This document shows, in pieces, positions 45,845 to 57,378 of a stretch of DNA of 64,000 nt. Source of the DNA: Liolophura sinensis (Eukaryota; Mollusca; Polyplacophora; Chitonida; Chitonidae). Made by a program: the position numbers and the translations under genes. Location: the NCBI RefSeq assembly GCF_032854445.1, contig NC_088302.1, positions 10,721,338 through 10,785,337 of the forward strand. The letters are read 5' to 3'. The notes beneath the pieces are model-generated. The model did no database searches, had not been told where the DNA came from, and saw only the letters and a program-made list of their open reading frames with translations. Position 1 is the stretch's first letter; every line of letters begins with the position of its first letter.

Positions 45845-46790
45845 TTACATAAATGTGTAGTCATACCTTTTGAACAAGGATAGTCTTTTTAGGCCCGTCG
45901 AATCTTCAGATTGAAGAAATTTTAATTTAGCTTGCTGTGAGTAGACATAAGGGTAATCTATTTTATACTTTACTCGCAAGTCCTTTAGTTTTGGACAGAT
46001 GAACAGAAAGTCATATTGGTCACCAGCGCAACAATGCACGGTGAGACCTGTCAGTTTTAGGCCATTCTTCTGTTTCGATCGGAAATCTGTGGGTAGATGT
46101 CCGAAATGTACTTAGGGTTTTTCTGTCGATTTCATTTAGTGACAGAAAATATTTTTTGTTGAAGACAGCAGAAGTTTGTTTTATATAGTTTATGTATTCT
46201 TTCCTTGGAAGATGTTACAATATCACTGAACCATTTCTGGAGAAATTTATCTTTTAATGTGTACTAAGGGCATTCAGGGGACAGGCAGCACTGTCTACAG
46301 TTTAAACCAGTGAAATATAGAACTGATTTAACATTGTTAAGCCATAGACGGTTGAAATTATAAGTGTACATACGATTTCCCAACCTTTTTTCATTACCCT
46401 GAATGATCTTAATCTAATGTGAGATTATTACCAGATACACTTTTATATACAAAGGATAAACCCCTTGTTCCCCATAAACTGTAACATTTGGAGTTAGCCG
46501 TTTTACTCCCAATACGTTTACAAAATTGTAAGTACAGCGTATCAATTTATAGAATAATGGATATTATAGCTTTGTCAAGAAGTCTCATTTGGAGATGAAC
46601 AGGTAAATAAAGATTTTAACTTTTCGACAGAGACGGGAGAAAACTTTTGTGGTTTGAGACAAAATTTGTTTTTGAGCTGCAGAATAAGTTGCTATGTGTT
46701 TCATTAATATACCTAGATAAACATATTCCGTAACAATCGGAAAGACGCAACCGATGGTAAAGTTTTTGGCAAACGTTTGCAGAATATCAT
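45845..46790 (-). pseudogene. Degenerate non-LTR retrotransposon, RT C-terminal region
   Basis: Minus-strand translation in shifting frames gives 'LPVHLQMRLLDKAIISI', an RT thumb-like block, then 'RKTLSTFRTSTHRFPIE' and finally 'CCAGDQYDFLFICPKLKDLR', the C-terminal Cys/His block seen in many LINE ORF2 proteins ('GDEYHFLF.C'). Frameshifts and stops throughout. A different lineage from the plus-strand relic at 3.3-4.2 kb. Confidence 0.65.
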
Positions 46791-47588
46791 GATTCTAGTT
46801 TTCTTTGTGTTGACATCTTATTTCCATACATAACAATAATTTTCGAAAACATCCAAGGCGTCAGACGTAGGAAAGTTCGTCAATAACTCACCAAAGATGT
46901 GTGGTTTACTTCGGGTTCCCTCTTTTCCACCTAATAAACTGGCCGTCAACGAATAACTAAAATTTCTTCAGAATAGAATTAAGCAACCATCAAACAGACA
47001 AATTCAGGAATTATAGAAGATAACCTTGAACATCGCTCGCCTTCCACAACCAAATTGCTTTTACCAACCAATCCAAACCTGCATGTTGTATTAATTACAT
47101 CAACTTACAGTTCCCAGGTGATTGAACGAGGTGTTGATTCCTTGATTTGTCTTACGAGACATTACATATACCTAAATTGCCCAACATTTCTTTCCCAGGG
47201 GTTTAGTTTAGCAAATAAGTAGAACTACGTGTCAGTACATGTGAAACTAGAAAAGTGGCCTGCTTCAGTTGTAAATCCTGGTCACGATCCTGGCAAGGTG
47301 GCGATAGGTATAATGATTTAGCAAGTAATTGAACTTGACTAAATCGTAGGTTATACGTTTTTACAGGGTTTGTACCATTAAGGCGACAGAGGACCTTTGG
47401 TTACCTCGCTTCCTCTACCAGCGACGTAGCAAGACACATTTAGCGAGGTATCGAAATGGTGAAAGGTTCTCTGTCTGTTTGATTTGATCAAAACAGAACA
47501 GACCTGATGCTGTCTGACAAATATTCCTAACACAGCTCTCTAAGAGTGGATGCTTTAATGAAGATGAGAAGTTGTATATCAATATTTT

Positions 47589-47590
<2 letters not shown>

Positions 47591-47625
<35 letters not shown>
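47591..47625. repeat. Poly(T) run of 35
   Basis: Uninterrupted T run; on the minus strand a poly(A), possibly the tail of a retroposed sequence. It lies 120 bp from the left end of the Tc1-like element. Confidence 0.85.
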
Positions 47626-47627
<2 letters not shown>

Positions 47628-47746
47628 ATTCCCCAAAATCAGACGGTAATGTGAGGTTTTTATGTCGTAACCATATGACGATGAGAAGCCATTTGATGTG
47701 TGTACATATACTATGTCTCTTAACACTTGTGTAGGTCGATTTTTTA

Positions 47747-49137
47747 TCCAAAAAAAGAAACGCATAACCCGGTTTTTTGCGGAGGTGATGCAGTCTTTTC
47801 AATTATGCATAGCTAAATAAGAATTGCTATTCTGCAAATATTTTTTTACACAGATTAAGGAAGGGTCCATATCTAGACAACAAGGCCATCAACTTGAGGT
47901 AAGACACTCACAATGAGTCTCCCACTTGAGTGGAATGTCAATATCTGTTGTGACCACCACGGGCACGAATAACAGTTCTGACACGCCTTGTCATGGACTG
48001 GATGAGGCGCTGGATAGAGGCCTGGGGAATGTTCTGCCACTCCTCCTGCAAACATGCAACTTGCTCTTGAAGCGTTTGGGGTTGAGGTTGACGTTGGCGT
48101 AGACGTCGATCAAGTTCATCCCACAGATGCTCAATTGGGTTAAGATCCGGGGAATGGGACGGCCAGGGTAGCACATTTACATTGTTTTCGGCGAGGAAGT
48201 CCCTTGTGACACGTGCCGTGTGCGGTCTGGCGTTGTCCTGCTGGAACAACTCCCGCTGAACGTCAATGACAGGTAAGAGGTGTGGCTGCAGGATGGTGTC
48301 TCGGTAGAGTACGGCCGTAAGATTTCCCTGAACGTGGACAAGATTTGTACGACCAGTATACGATATTGCTGCCCACATCATCACACTCCCTCCACCAAAT
48401 CTGTCCACTTGGCGTACGCAGTTAGGGGCATAACGTTCGTGAGCACGTCTATAAACCCGGTTTCTACCATCACGTCTCTGCAATAGGAATCTGGACTCAT
48501 CACTGAACCAAATGCGTCGCCAGTTGCGTAGATTCCATGCAGTCACGTTGTTACACCATCGGAGGCGATTGGCGCGATGGTGAGGACGCAGCACGATCCC
48601 AACATAGGCCCTCCTGGCTCTCGGTCCATGTTCCCTCAGCCTGTTCCGCACTGTCTGACCTGATATCCTCCTCAGTCCCGGTATGCTGGCTGCTGTGCTT
48701 TCAGCTGTAGCACAACGGTCACGCAAATGGAGGACCCTTATGTAGCGATCTTGGGCTGCTGTAGTGACACGTGGTCGACCTGAACGCCGACGGTCATTTG
48801 TTGTCCCAGTATTGTTGTAGCGGGCAGTAAGCCGTGAAATCGTGCTCTGGTTGACGTGTAGACGCCTAGAAATGGACGATTGGGACTCTCCAGCTTGAAG
48901 TCTTCCAATTCGGCGTGTAAGACTGCACGTGATGCAGTGTGGTGCTGTATTTTTTACTTCTTCCAAAAATGGCCTCCAAACTCAACATTTTCAACCAAGA
49001 AATGTTTTGAAGAATAAAATGTGTGCTAACTGTGACAATTAACAATATTAAAACACGTTTTGCTCATGAAATGAAGACAAAATGTATTTATTTCATTTTA
49101 AAATAAAACAAAACACCTATGCGTTTCTTTTTTTGGA
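47747..49137 (-). mobile_element. Tc1-like transposon, nearly intact
   Basis: Bounded by inverted repeats 'tccaaaaaaagaaacgcata' (left) and its reverse complement (right), each flanked by the TA target duplication at 47745-47746 and 49138-49139. It is about 1.39 kb and carries one transposase gene on the minus strand. The identical 20-bp termini and open transposase suggest a recent insertion. Confidence 0.92.
47938..48966 (-). CDS. Tc1-family transposase, DD34E, uninterrupted
   Basis: 342 residues, the usual length for Tc1 transposases. The N-terminal part has a helix-turn-helix ('SISRRLHVNQSTISRLTARY', about residues 31-50), the 'RRSGRPRVTT' hinge, and a second HTH around 'ISGQTVRNRLREHGP'. 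The catalytic triad is visible: D in 'IWFSDESRF', D in 'LFQQDNARPHTA', E in 'SPDLNPIEHLWDELDRRL', with 34 residues between the last two. The product cuts and pastes the element at TA sites in the nucleus. No frameshift or stop was seen, so it may encode an active enzyme. The start ATG at 48966 gives an N terminus slightly unlike relatives. Confidence 0.95.
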   Translation of the reverse strand: MEEVKNTAPHCITCSLTRRIGRLQAGESQSSISRRLHVNQSTISRLTARYNNTGTTNDRRRSGRPRVTTAAQDRYIRVLHLRDRCATAESTAASIPGLRRISGQTVRNRLREHGPRARRAYVGIVLRPHHRANRLRWCNNVTAWNLRNWRRIWFSDESRFLLQRRDGRNRVYRRAHERYAPNCVRQVDRFGGGSVMMWAAISYTGRTNLVHVQGNLTAVLYRDTILQPHLLPVIDVQRELFQQDNARPHTARVTRDFLAENNVNVLPWPSHSPDLNPIEHLWDELDRRLRQRQPQPQTLQEQVACLQEEWQNIPQASIQRLIQSMTRRVRTVIRARGGHNRY

Positions 49138-49139
49138 TA

Positions 49140-50360
49140 GTATATATAAAACCTCATCGATATATATATGTAAATTCTGGCTTGGTCAGATTTGTATTTG
49201 AGTGTATCATCCAGGTTTTATGCGACATCTCGTCAGATCTGCTAATTGTGCTGGTATTACTTCCCTCTGACTAGGGGAAGACCCAGACTCTTAGCCCGGA
49301 AATGAAATGGTTTCTCTCCTTCTCTACTGCTGTCTTATAACCCTGGGAGGTGTGTATACGGACATATACAACGGACGTAAGTACTGTTATATACTAAATG
49401 TCTGATTCATGTCATCGCGGAGTTGCATGATGTAAGGCTGCAAGTTCGATTGATTTTATCATTGGCCTGCAGGGCCTCCATGACTGAGAGTGCAATGACC
49501 CAGGAGCCTCTCGTCAATCCTGTCGCTGTGAGTTCAGATCCAGCTCACGGTGGCTTCCTCTACGGTTGTAGGTCTGTAAGCAACCTGCGGATGGTCAAGG
49601 GTTTCTCCCTAGCTCTGCCCGGTTTCCACCCTCCATAATGCTGGGCGCTGTCGTATAAAAGTGAAATATTCTTGAGTGCAGCGTAACACACCGATCAGAT
49701 ATATACATAAATAAATGGCATGCTATAATGGTCAAAACTACGCATGTTTGGCACATGGAATGCCTTGATCACTTCATGCTTGAGTTTCAGGATGTCTGGT
49801 TCACACTTGATATTTAACTAACATAATGGCTGGATTAGTGTATGTTGTGTTATTGATGTGTTATTCCACTTAATGTATCATGGTATTGACTCACTACAGC
49901 TGGGGTTTAATTTATCTGTGACATGCATGGTGTTTGACTCACTACTTGTCTGGTTCACTTATTTTGTGCCTTACATTGCATTTATATTACTATAGTTTTT
50001 TTTCTACACATGAAGTTAACGTGGAAAATGACTTAATTTCACGTAACTGAATTTGTGGTTTTCATTTTCTGTCAAGTTAAGGTTGGATTGCATGTAGACA
50101 TGCCGAAAATTTCTATAACCATTGAATAAGTCTACCTCTTAAAGCTTTGCTCTCGCGAATTTAGTTGTTATCAAATACAATGACAAGGGGATATATTGTT
50201 TTCTGCGTGATTAAGTTATAAGTTGAGTTTGGTTTTATTTTGATTGTTTTATTTTGTTGTTTTAACTGTTTTCTTTCAGTTTGTGGCTTTACCCTCAAAC
50301 ACGTTTGCTCTCGGTAATTCCCGTAGGTATTCGTGAATGACCTAACAAGTAGGCCCAGAG
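49140..50360. other. No genes; one SINE copy
   Basis: Apart from the SINE at 49479-49717, AT-rich sequence with no coding or repeat signal. Confidence 0.5.
49479..49717 (+). mobile_element. SINE, near full length
   Basis: Middle 'ctgtcgctgtgagttcagat', 'ccagctcacggtggcttcct', body 'caacctgcggatggtcaagg', tail 'gaaatattcttgagtgcagc' and 'catagataaataaa'-type end. Confidence 0.85.
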
Positions 50361-50366
50361 ACCTGA

Positions 50367-50577
50367 GCCAGGGATCACGAAGAAATCTGAGATATTAGTC
50401 GAAACTTCAACCATTAAAATTGGTATGTTCCTTTCCGCTATATTGGCTCAAATTTACCCTGACCCCACATTACCAAGCAATATTTTTGAGTTTGTTGCAT
50501 AGGAAATAACAATTTTAAAAGGGTTTAAAATTAGTCTAAGATGACATAAGTCTAAGATATTTTCATGATCCCGGGAC
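50367..50577. mobile_element. Palindromic MITE, family B copy 2
   Basis: Ends 'cagggatcacgaagaaatct' and 'gatattttcatgatcccggg' are inverted. The interior shares 'aaaattggtatgttcc' and 'caagcaatatttttga' with 13919-14115. No coding capacity. Confidence 0.7.
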
Positions 50578-51375
50578 CTGCCGTCGTAGGGCTCGTTGTA
50601 AGCAATATAGACAAGGTAAATATGTGCCGCAAAAAACGACGTAGTGAAGTAATTTTTCAAAGTTAACTTCAATGGTTCGGAAATGTGTTTACATTTCACT
50701 CTTATCCATCACACACAAGGCCCAGACATCAGAAAAAACCCGAAGTTACTGACAGAGTTTGCCCAAGCCAAGCCAGCCCCCTAGGTGGCACATCATATCG
50801 ACATAGCTTATATGACACGAGTGGCAATAGGATTACAAGAGTGAGTATGTGACGGTAGACCTTTATAACACCGACCATGGCCTCAAGGGTCATAGAAACC
50901 ATCTTAATTTATAATTCTCACTAAGTATTGTCTATTTGAAAAAGAATTGAGCGCTGACGAAATCTAAGAAGGCCTGTATGAACCGGTATAGCTTTCTCTC
51001 TCAACTGACGAATGTGGATCTCGGGGTATGCCGTACTGTTATAATTTTTCTGCATTTTATAACAATAAAATATGTAAAATTCAACATTGTCATGCAGAAA
51101 AGAGAACTGAACTAAATGAAATTCCCTTTGTCTTTAATACCAGTATTTCAAACGTTGAGCTCATCAGCTTAGCTTTACATCTGTTTTTTTTTTTCAACAC
51201 ATGACCACACAGAAGCGGCCCCAAAATGCACAGTTTATTTCCTTAAAACGTACTCTATTATGTTAGTGTTCATAAAGATTAAATTAACTAATAACGCGCT
51301 CATATCTTGCAGTTCGTGGGCTCGCGGGCGAATTGACCTGATCCCTGCTTCTGGATAGACTTAGGATTTCTTAGT

Positions 51376-51525
51376 GCTCTGTCTTTTGAGTGAGTGAGTG
51401 CTTGGGGTTTAACGTCGTACTTCTGTCTTTTGAGTGAGTGAGTGCTTGGGGTTTAACGTCGTACTTCTGTCTTTTGAGTGAGTGAGTGCTTGGGGTTTAA
51501 CGTCGTACTTCTGTCTTTTGAGAAT
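51376..51525. repeat. Tandem repeat, 44 bp x 3, containing a SINE-like end
   Basis: Three perfect or nearly perfect copies of 'gtcttttgagtgagtgagtg' then 'cttggggtttaacgtcgtacttct'. The 'gagtgagtgagtgcttgggg' to 'taacgtcgtac' core is like the end of a dispersed repeat; 'cactcactcactg'-type remnants also occur near 18455. Confidence 0.9.
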
Positions 51526-52454
51526 ATTGAACTGTGCGAGACGAGGTGTACGCCACAGTAAGATCTTTTTCTAGTTACCGATGATAGATTTTAGACCTCA
51601 TAAGCGTTCAAAGCCTTTATCTGAGCCATATAATGTATGTCATATACGGCCGTCTATCGGTCGATGGACCGAGTCACCACACGCGTCGTTTTCAAACGTA
51701 CCTAAGTTACTCAGATAAGAATTACATTCCTAAAATATATTCTCCTGATAGACATTCCTTCAATGTAAAGGAATATTATAGGTTTTATGTCATTTTATAT
51801 TCCATTCGGCGAGTTATGCCGTGTCAAAATTTATAACAGTTACTATCATGTGCTCCTTTTTGCAATATGAAGAGGTGCAGAGTCTGATCAGTTTTCTACT
51901 TGGGACGTCACGCGATCCATACCACGTTTTGCAGATAAGTGCAAAACGCACTTAAAATGCCTTAAACGCCACCAAAACAGCTCACATTCGTATGAATATG
52001 TGCAGTTATGTGTATTATTAGCGAATTTGTCACTGACAGCATTTTCACTGAAGTGGCACTTCAATAATTTTTCCTCGGTGTATTGATCATAGGAGGTCAA
52101 TTAGCCAAGCGCAGCGCAGCGTTTACAGTGCAACCTGTTGTTTTGCAAAACACAGTTCTACCAATACCTATAGGCGTGGCGATTAAATCGTGAAAACTTA
52201 TAATTATGTCATTGATTATGTCAAAGATTGGTGAAACTCAAATTCTGTTTGTGTTTGTTCGAGTCATTCCATTTCCATTTTTTGTTTGCTGAGAAAGTCT
52301 TTGACAGCAATTTTTTACACACGCGGACTTAACTGAACCAGTCCATTAGCTGATTTGTTTACAATGTGAGTAGCTTGTTGGCAGATCACTAAGAGGATGG
52401 GTCCAATGAAAGCGTTATAGACTGATTTCACTCTATCAGATCGTCATTGTATTA

Positions 52455-52745
52455 TTGGACTCAAATGTCTCACCATCCGGATTACTTCGGGTAATAATTG
52501 CATCTTGCATGGAATCTAATCCCACGTCTCAGCCTGATGAAAATTACATTTTGTTATCAAAGACTAATATTCACCAGGCTCGATCATTCGCTAAGCGGTA
52601 TATTGATGATCTGCTAGATTTAAACAATCCATTTTTAAAGCAAAGTCTGTTAGAGCTACATATCCGTCTTCGTTAGATTTAAAGGAAACTACAGATCCTC
52701 CAGATGGTACAAATCTGGACTTGAATTTATACAAAATAGTATAAT
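52455..52745 (+). pseudogene. Penelope-like reverse transcriptase fragment
   Basis: A frame reads 'SFAKRYIDDLLDLNNPFLKQ'; after a frameshift the next reads 'YPSSLDLKETTDPPDGTNLD' and 'LNLY'. The pairing of RYIDDxLxLNNP with YPSxLxLKETT is a pattern I associate with Penelope-type RTs; YIDD holds the catalytic aspartates. Truncated on both sides, with a frame change at about 52670. Confidence 0.6.
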
Positions 52746-52869
52746 AAAAGGCTTACAAAGTGTCAGTGACAAAGATCAAAGCGGTTTTCTGTCACGCCGA
52801 CGTTACGACAGGAGGAATTGTTTCAGTTTCTGATAGATCTATTTCGATTACTCATTGCGAACAGAGGGT

Positions 52870-54415
52870 ACTAGACTGATGTTCCTGACGTCTTATACCA
52901 AGAGTGTCGCCTTACTCTTTCATGACTCTCAGCGGAACTTGGCCTGGGCAAGCCGACTTCACAGATCGACACAATAAAGGCTAATCGCAAAACGGCAGCT
53001 CGCATCATGCAGTAGATAGCAATTATAAGACTGATCCACAAAACAAGACTTGTATGAGGGCTGGTAAACGTCAGTTGAATTAGTGGTAGGTGGACCATTA
53101 AGATTACTACCTCATTTCCGATATAGTCGTCATGATCATTTATTTTGATACGATCAAGTTTACGTGATCCGTCGGTCATTTAATGCTAGTTGCTCAACCT
53201 TGCACATGGAACTTGTAGATTCTGTGAAACCTTGGTGACAATAAACATTCGTTGAAAACCATTTTTTCCCATTAATATCATGTGCATATCTTTACGTCAC
53301 ACATGGGAAAGTTCGTCAGTAACTTGCCAGAAATCTGTGGTTTACTCGGGCACTCCGGTTTCTTCTATGCCCACCACAAATAAACATATAAATGCACACA
53401 GTCGGATGGATACCTCTGTATCTAGCGTTCCCGGAACCCCCGCTCGTTACGCAGATTAAGAGTGTTCAGTTCGTTGAAAATACCTCACTTTTCATCCACG
53501 TGTACATGTTAAGCTCGATCTGCCGCTAAAAATCTTTATATATCAGGTGGAAATCTTTGTTTATTATTTTAATTACCTGGTGTTTTTCTCTGTGTAAGCA
53601 ATTCACTTTTCTCCACCAATACTGCTACTAAAGTATAGGAGTGAATTATTCCTGAGTACGACGTAAAAATCTCTAAATAAATCAGTATAATCTACTTCAT
53701 GTAGTGAGTCTCCTATATTCAATCGTCTGTAAAATCAGACACACCCGCTACCAAAATTGCCTTTAGTCATTCACAGGTAACAAACACACGTTCTACACAT
53801 GCATATGTTTTTAAGTCCATATTCTTGCACAGAAAATGAAATTAGAATACTCTTCTAATTCATAATGTTAAATTGCATGAGATCGGCTTGGAAACCAGAA
53901 CACATTGCCTCGGATGACGTCACAATTTATTAAAAAAACCAGTGACATTCTGGGCAATTGGCGTAGAGAGTAATTTGTGTCTTGTCACGTGTCCCTGACT
54001 AAAGACAATTTAGCTAGCGACTACAACTGATTTTACAGATAGCTGAAAGTAGGCGACTGGTTAAAAGAAATAGATTATAGTAAGTAAACTCTGAAGGGTC
54101 CAATATGATGAAGCATTATTTGACGGTTTATCCTGGAATACAGTATTCTGCTAATTAAATAGTTCCCAAAGTAAATTGGTTTATTCAGAAAACTTGTCAG
54201 TACCTGTTGACGGTCATAGGTTTCCTCACGACAGCGTAAAACATTACTGAAATGGGGAAATAAATTGTAAATTTTAGTGCAAAACATCAAAATCCTGAGA
54301 CTTAAAATAGTCCCACAATATCCAAATGATGTGGATGTTAATTTTAATATGAGGGATTAGTGAAATTAAAAATACGGATCAAATCTGTTATTAAGGGTTT
54401 CCTTTGTTTCTTGTT
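52870..54415. other. No recognised genes
   Basis: Contains diverged SINE-like scraps ('tgtggtttactcgggcactc' near 53338; 'gagtgaattattcctgagta' near 53640). No coding exon recognised. Confidence 0.45.
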
Positions 54416-54421
54416 TCACAG

Positions 54422-54651
54422 CGTTCCAGGAGCAAAATTTAACCATCGAAATATCGATGTTTTGGGATAATGAAACAAAAGAATTGACTGAACCGAAACT
54501 TTGTCACATCCATAGAGATACGTTGCCTACAAAGATACGCATAGTTATGCCCTGCATATCAAAAATAGTGGGAAGATTTGTTCGCTTTACAAAATTCAGA
54601 CCGATGGCACGTCATTTCTCCATGTGTCAGGTGGAAGTGTATGGCAGCAGA
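54422..54651 (+). CDS. Orphan exon: fucolectin-like (F5/8 C-related) domain, C-terminal half
   Basis: Acceptor 'tttcttgtttcacag', donor 'aacag|gtaggc'; symmetrical phase 1-1, as is common for extracellular modules. It encodes 'QNLTIEISMFWDNETKELTE', two internal cysteines, 'GRFVRFTKFRPMARHFSMCQ' and 'VEVYG'. The pattern C...C..GRFVRF....L..CqVEVYG is that of fucolectin/tachylectin-4-type domains, calcium-dependent carbohydrate binders; which ligand is unknown. Neighbouring exons were not found, so it is part of a larger gene or a remnant. Confidence 0.6.
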
Positions 54652-54810
54652 ACAGGTAGGCTAACTAAAAACCATAGGTAAGATAACTAAATACAATTAA
54701 AAACGTACAGCAAAGAGAGTAAAACAAGAGTAGCGATGACGGTGTGATGGCTGGCAGATGGGCTCACGTAATCGGAGAAATACCCTCATCCCATCGCTTC
54801 ATACCTTTGG

Positions 54811-55073
54811 GGCCTCCGTGGCTTGGTGGTTAGCGTCCTAGCGCAACACATTGGCCCAAGAGATTCTCACCAATAGCTTCGATAGCTGTGAGTTCAAGTC
54901 CAGCTCATGTTGGCTTCTTATTCTCTCGTACATGAGAAGGTCTGTAACGCGTCAACCTGCGGATGGTCGTGGGTTTCCCCCGACCTCTCCCCGCTTTCCT
55001 CCCACCATATTGCTGACCGGCTTCGTATAATATAAATATTTTTGAGTACGGCATAAAACACCATTGTTGGAGG
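54811..55073 (+). mobile_element. SINE, full-length reference copy
   Basis: tRNA-like head 'ggggcctccgtggcttggtg' with A-box-like 'gtggttagcgtcctagcg' and B-box-like 'gagttcaagtcc', then body 'gtcaacctgcggatggtcgt' and tail 'tttttgagtacggcataaaa' 'caccatt'. The best copy for defining the family in this window. Confidence 0.88.
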
Positions 55074-55424
55074 ATAGAATACACATTATCATTTTGACCT
55101 TGGGGATTCTTGTGTAACCGGTACGAAAACAAGGATCAGCGGTATCGGGTTACACAACAAACACCGAGACAAAGGTGTTAAGCCTTAAACTAAGCTAGAT
55201 TTATGCGAGATGTAATGGAACAATGCTGTCGACAAAATGGAAAAGAATGTATTGACTGACTGAGTGACTGATTTGCTGTTTAAAGTCAATCTCGGGCATT
55301 TTCAGTTGTATGTAGACGGTGAGGTTTATTGGTGGAAGTAACTATGTTCCCAGAAGTAAGCCAATGGCCTTCGCCATTTCCCTGAATATCACGACACCAC
55401 GTGCTGGTTTCGACTCGAGCACCA

Positions 55425-55688
55425 GGTTCCATCGGTCCAGGGACTGCATGATAGTTGAAGCGAACCAAACATCTTAGATTTAAGTCAAAATTTGACTGTA
55501 AAATTGCTTGACAAGGTAATATTTCCTGTACTGATAATATTGGCAAGGCCATAATATTGCTTGACAAGGTAAATTCTGGGCTCTTTATTGTCCAACAAAT
55601 GTCAGCTAAGATAACAGAAAGGTACATATCAAATTTAATGATAAGAATTTTGATTTAAGACTAAGATCGCTTCGTGATCCCGGGGACA
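55425..55688. mobile_element. MITE family B copy 3
   Basis: Right end 'agatcgcttcgtgatcccgg' with 'ttgatttaagacta' inwards; left end 'gttgaagcgaaccaaacatc'. Contains 'aaaattgcttgacaaggtaa' twice, pointing to an internal duplication. Opposite orientation to copy 2. Confidence 0.55.
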
Positions 55689-56046
55689 GAACATTAACCG
55701 CCTGAGCCAGCGAGACGCCAGAACGCAATATGTTCTTCTGGTATTGGTGAGGATGTAGGTTCAATAGGCTGATAATTTTACATATTTACATTGAAAAAGC
55801 CTGCATTACTGCTATATAATATTTACCAGACCAAACGACGTTTGTCATCCATGGCTGAACTGATTGATCATTGAGACATTTGGTAATCTGTGACGTCAAT
55901 AATGTTTATAGTAAGTTTTTACGCGTGACATACGCCTGTCAGCTTAATTTCGTGCTTTATTAATTGTTTTTGTCTGCGAACGAAACATTGAAAGCCCTGT
56001 TGGTAATCAAAATCTTAGCACTAACACTCGTTAAATCCGAATAATA

Positions 56047-56178
56047 GAGACCTTAAGTTAGAAGTTAAAAGTTCATATTGTACCTTGTAACTTGTAACTT
56101 CAAACTAGAATAGGTAAAATAATTCAAATTTAAGTTAGAAGTTACAAGTAAAAACTTGCAACTCTAACTTAAGGTCTC
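56047..56178. mobile_element. Near-perfect palindrome of 132 bp (MITE or foldback)
   Basis: Begins 'gagaccttaagttagaagtt' and ends with the near-exact inverse 'actctaacttaaggtctc'; inner blocks 'ttgtaacttgtaactt' and 'aagttagaagttacaagt' are also inverted. It can fold into a long hairpin. Confidence 0.75.
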
Positions 56179-56321
56179 TCATAAAGTACTTGCAAACGTA
56201 TACGTGTTTGTTGACCTAAACAGTGTGTTAAAAGAAAAGATGACAAATAATATAACCTATTGTGTGGGAAGAGGGATGAAAAAAGACCTCAACGCCACAG
56301 TAACAGAAACCTGACCTCCGT

Positions 56322-56610
56322 CATGTATTTATTTATTTATTTCACTGGTGTTTTAGGCCGCACTCAAGAATATTTGACTTACACGACAGTAACCAGCATT
56401 ATGGTGGCAGGAAACCGGGCAGAGTCCGGCGGAACCACGACCATCTGCAGGTTGCTGGTAGACCTTCCCACGTAGGTCCTCTGCTGCTTGACATAAAAGG
56501 CCGGAGGCCAGAGAGGAAGCCAGCATGGGAAAATACCCTCAATCTTCGTCATGTAAAGTGCAAAATTCTCGTTCGCGACGTTAAATACCAATCAAATAGA
56601 TAAATAAATA
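56322..56610 (-). mobile_element. SINE, reverse orientation, long copy
   Basis: Plus strand reads 'tttcactggtgttttaggcc', 'aaccagcattatggtggcag', 'cgaccatctgcaggttgctg', 'gtagaccttcccacgtaggt' and 'gagaggaagccagcatggga'. It also ends with 'accaatcaaatagataaata' in plus orientation, so a second tail abuts it. Confidence 0.8.
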
Positions 56611-57378
56611 AATAAATTCGAATAAGATGAATCTGTTGCATGATTTAAGACGTATACCTTCCTGCTTTAAAAGGTATATAAGTACGCCAGATGGGATGGT
56701 GGGTTGTTAAATGATAGAACAGCACTGACAACTTTCGGCACCAGAATCCTCATTCAAGAGCCGCCATTCAGCTGCCTTATATAGCGGCTGGCCAGCGTAC
56801 TCCTGATAGTGGATATCATGATTAACACAGCTCATTCCAATAAAGCGTTACCATGGTAAGACGCCATTGAAGGATAATCTTGGGATGTTATTATCATCGC
56901 GTTAGGTTGTTCCCCTGTCGAAGACCGCTGTGGACGTCATTAGAACAATATTACAATGCACAGTAGTCATGAGGTTTAAGTGAACGAAAACAAGTGACAT
57001 TAGAAAATGACAATATCAGAAATCAGTAGATCTACTCTATCAGCTTGACTGGTAATATCTTTACAAACACTCACCATCAGGCCTTCGGAATTCTGTTAAC
57101 TGACATCGCTGACCACTTTCCAATATTCCATATTCTTAAAACCTCATACCCTCTCAAATCATCAATAAACACGTTATCTTCCACTATTAACTTGTATTCG
57201 ATCATAGCATAAACTTCTCATACCAATGTCGTTACCGGTGCATCGCTTGACAAGTTTATTGGTACTCATTGTCTGTTTCGCTCATGAATACCAAAATTTG
57301 CACTATGTAACCATGATTGACAACCTACATGCTTACATCTAATACATTCGGTTAGTTCTATCCTTTCAGGAAAAAGAG

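Noticed and set aside
54811-54910. Functional tRNA gene
   Set aside because: This is the tRNA-like head of the dispersed SINE; no intact cloverleaf and no anticodon arm could be drawn.
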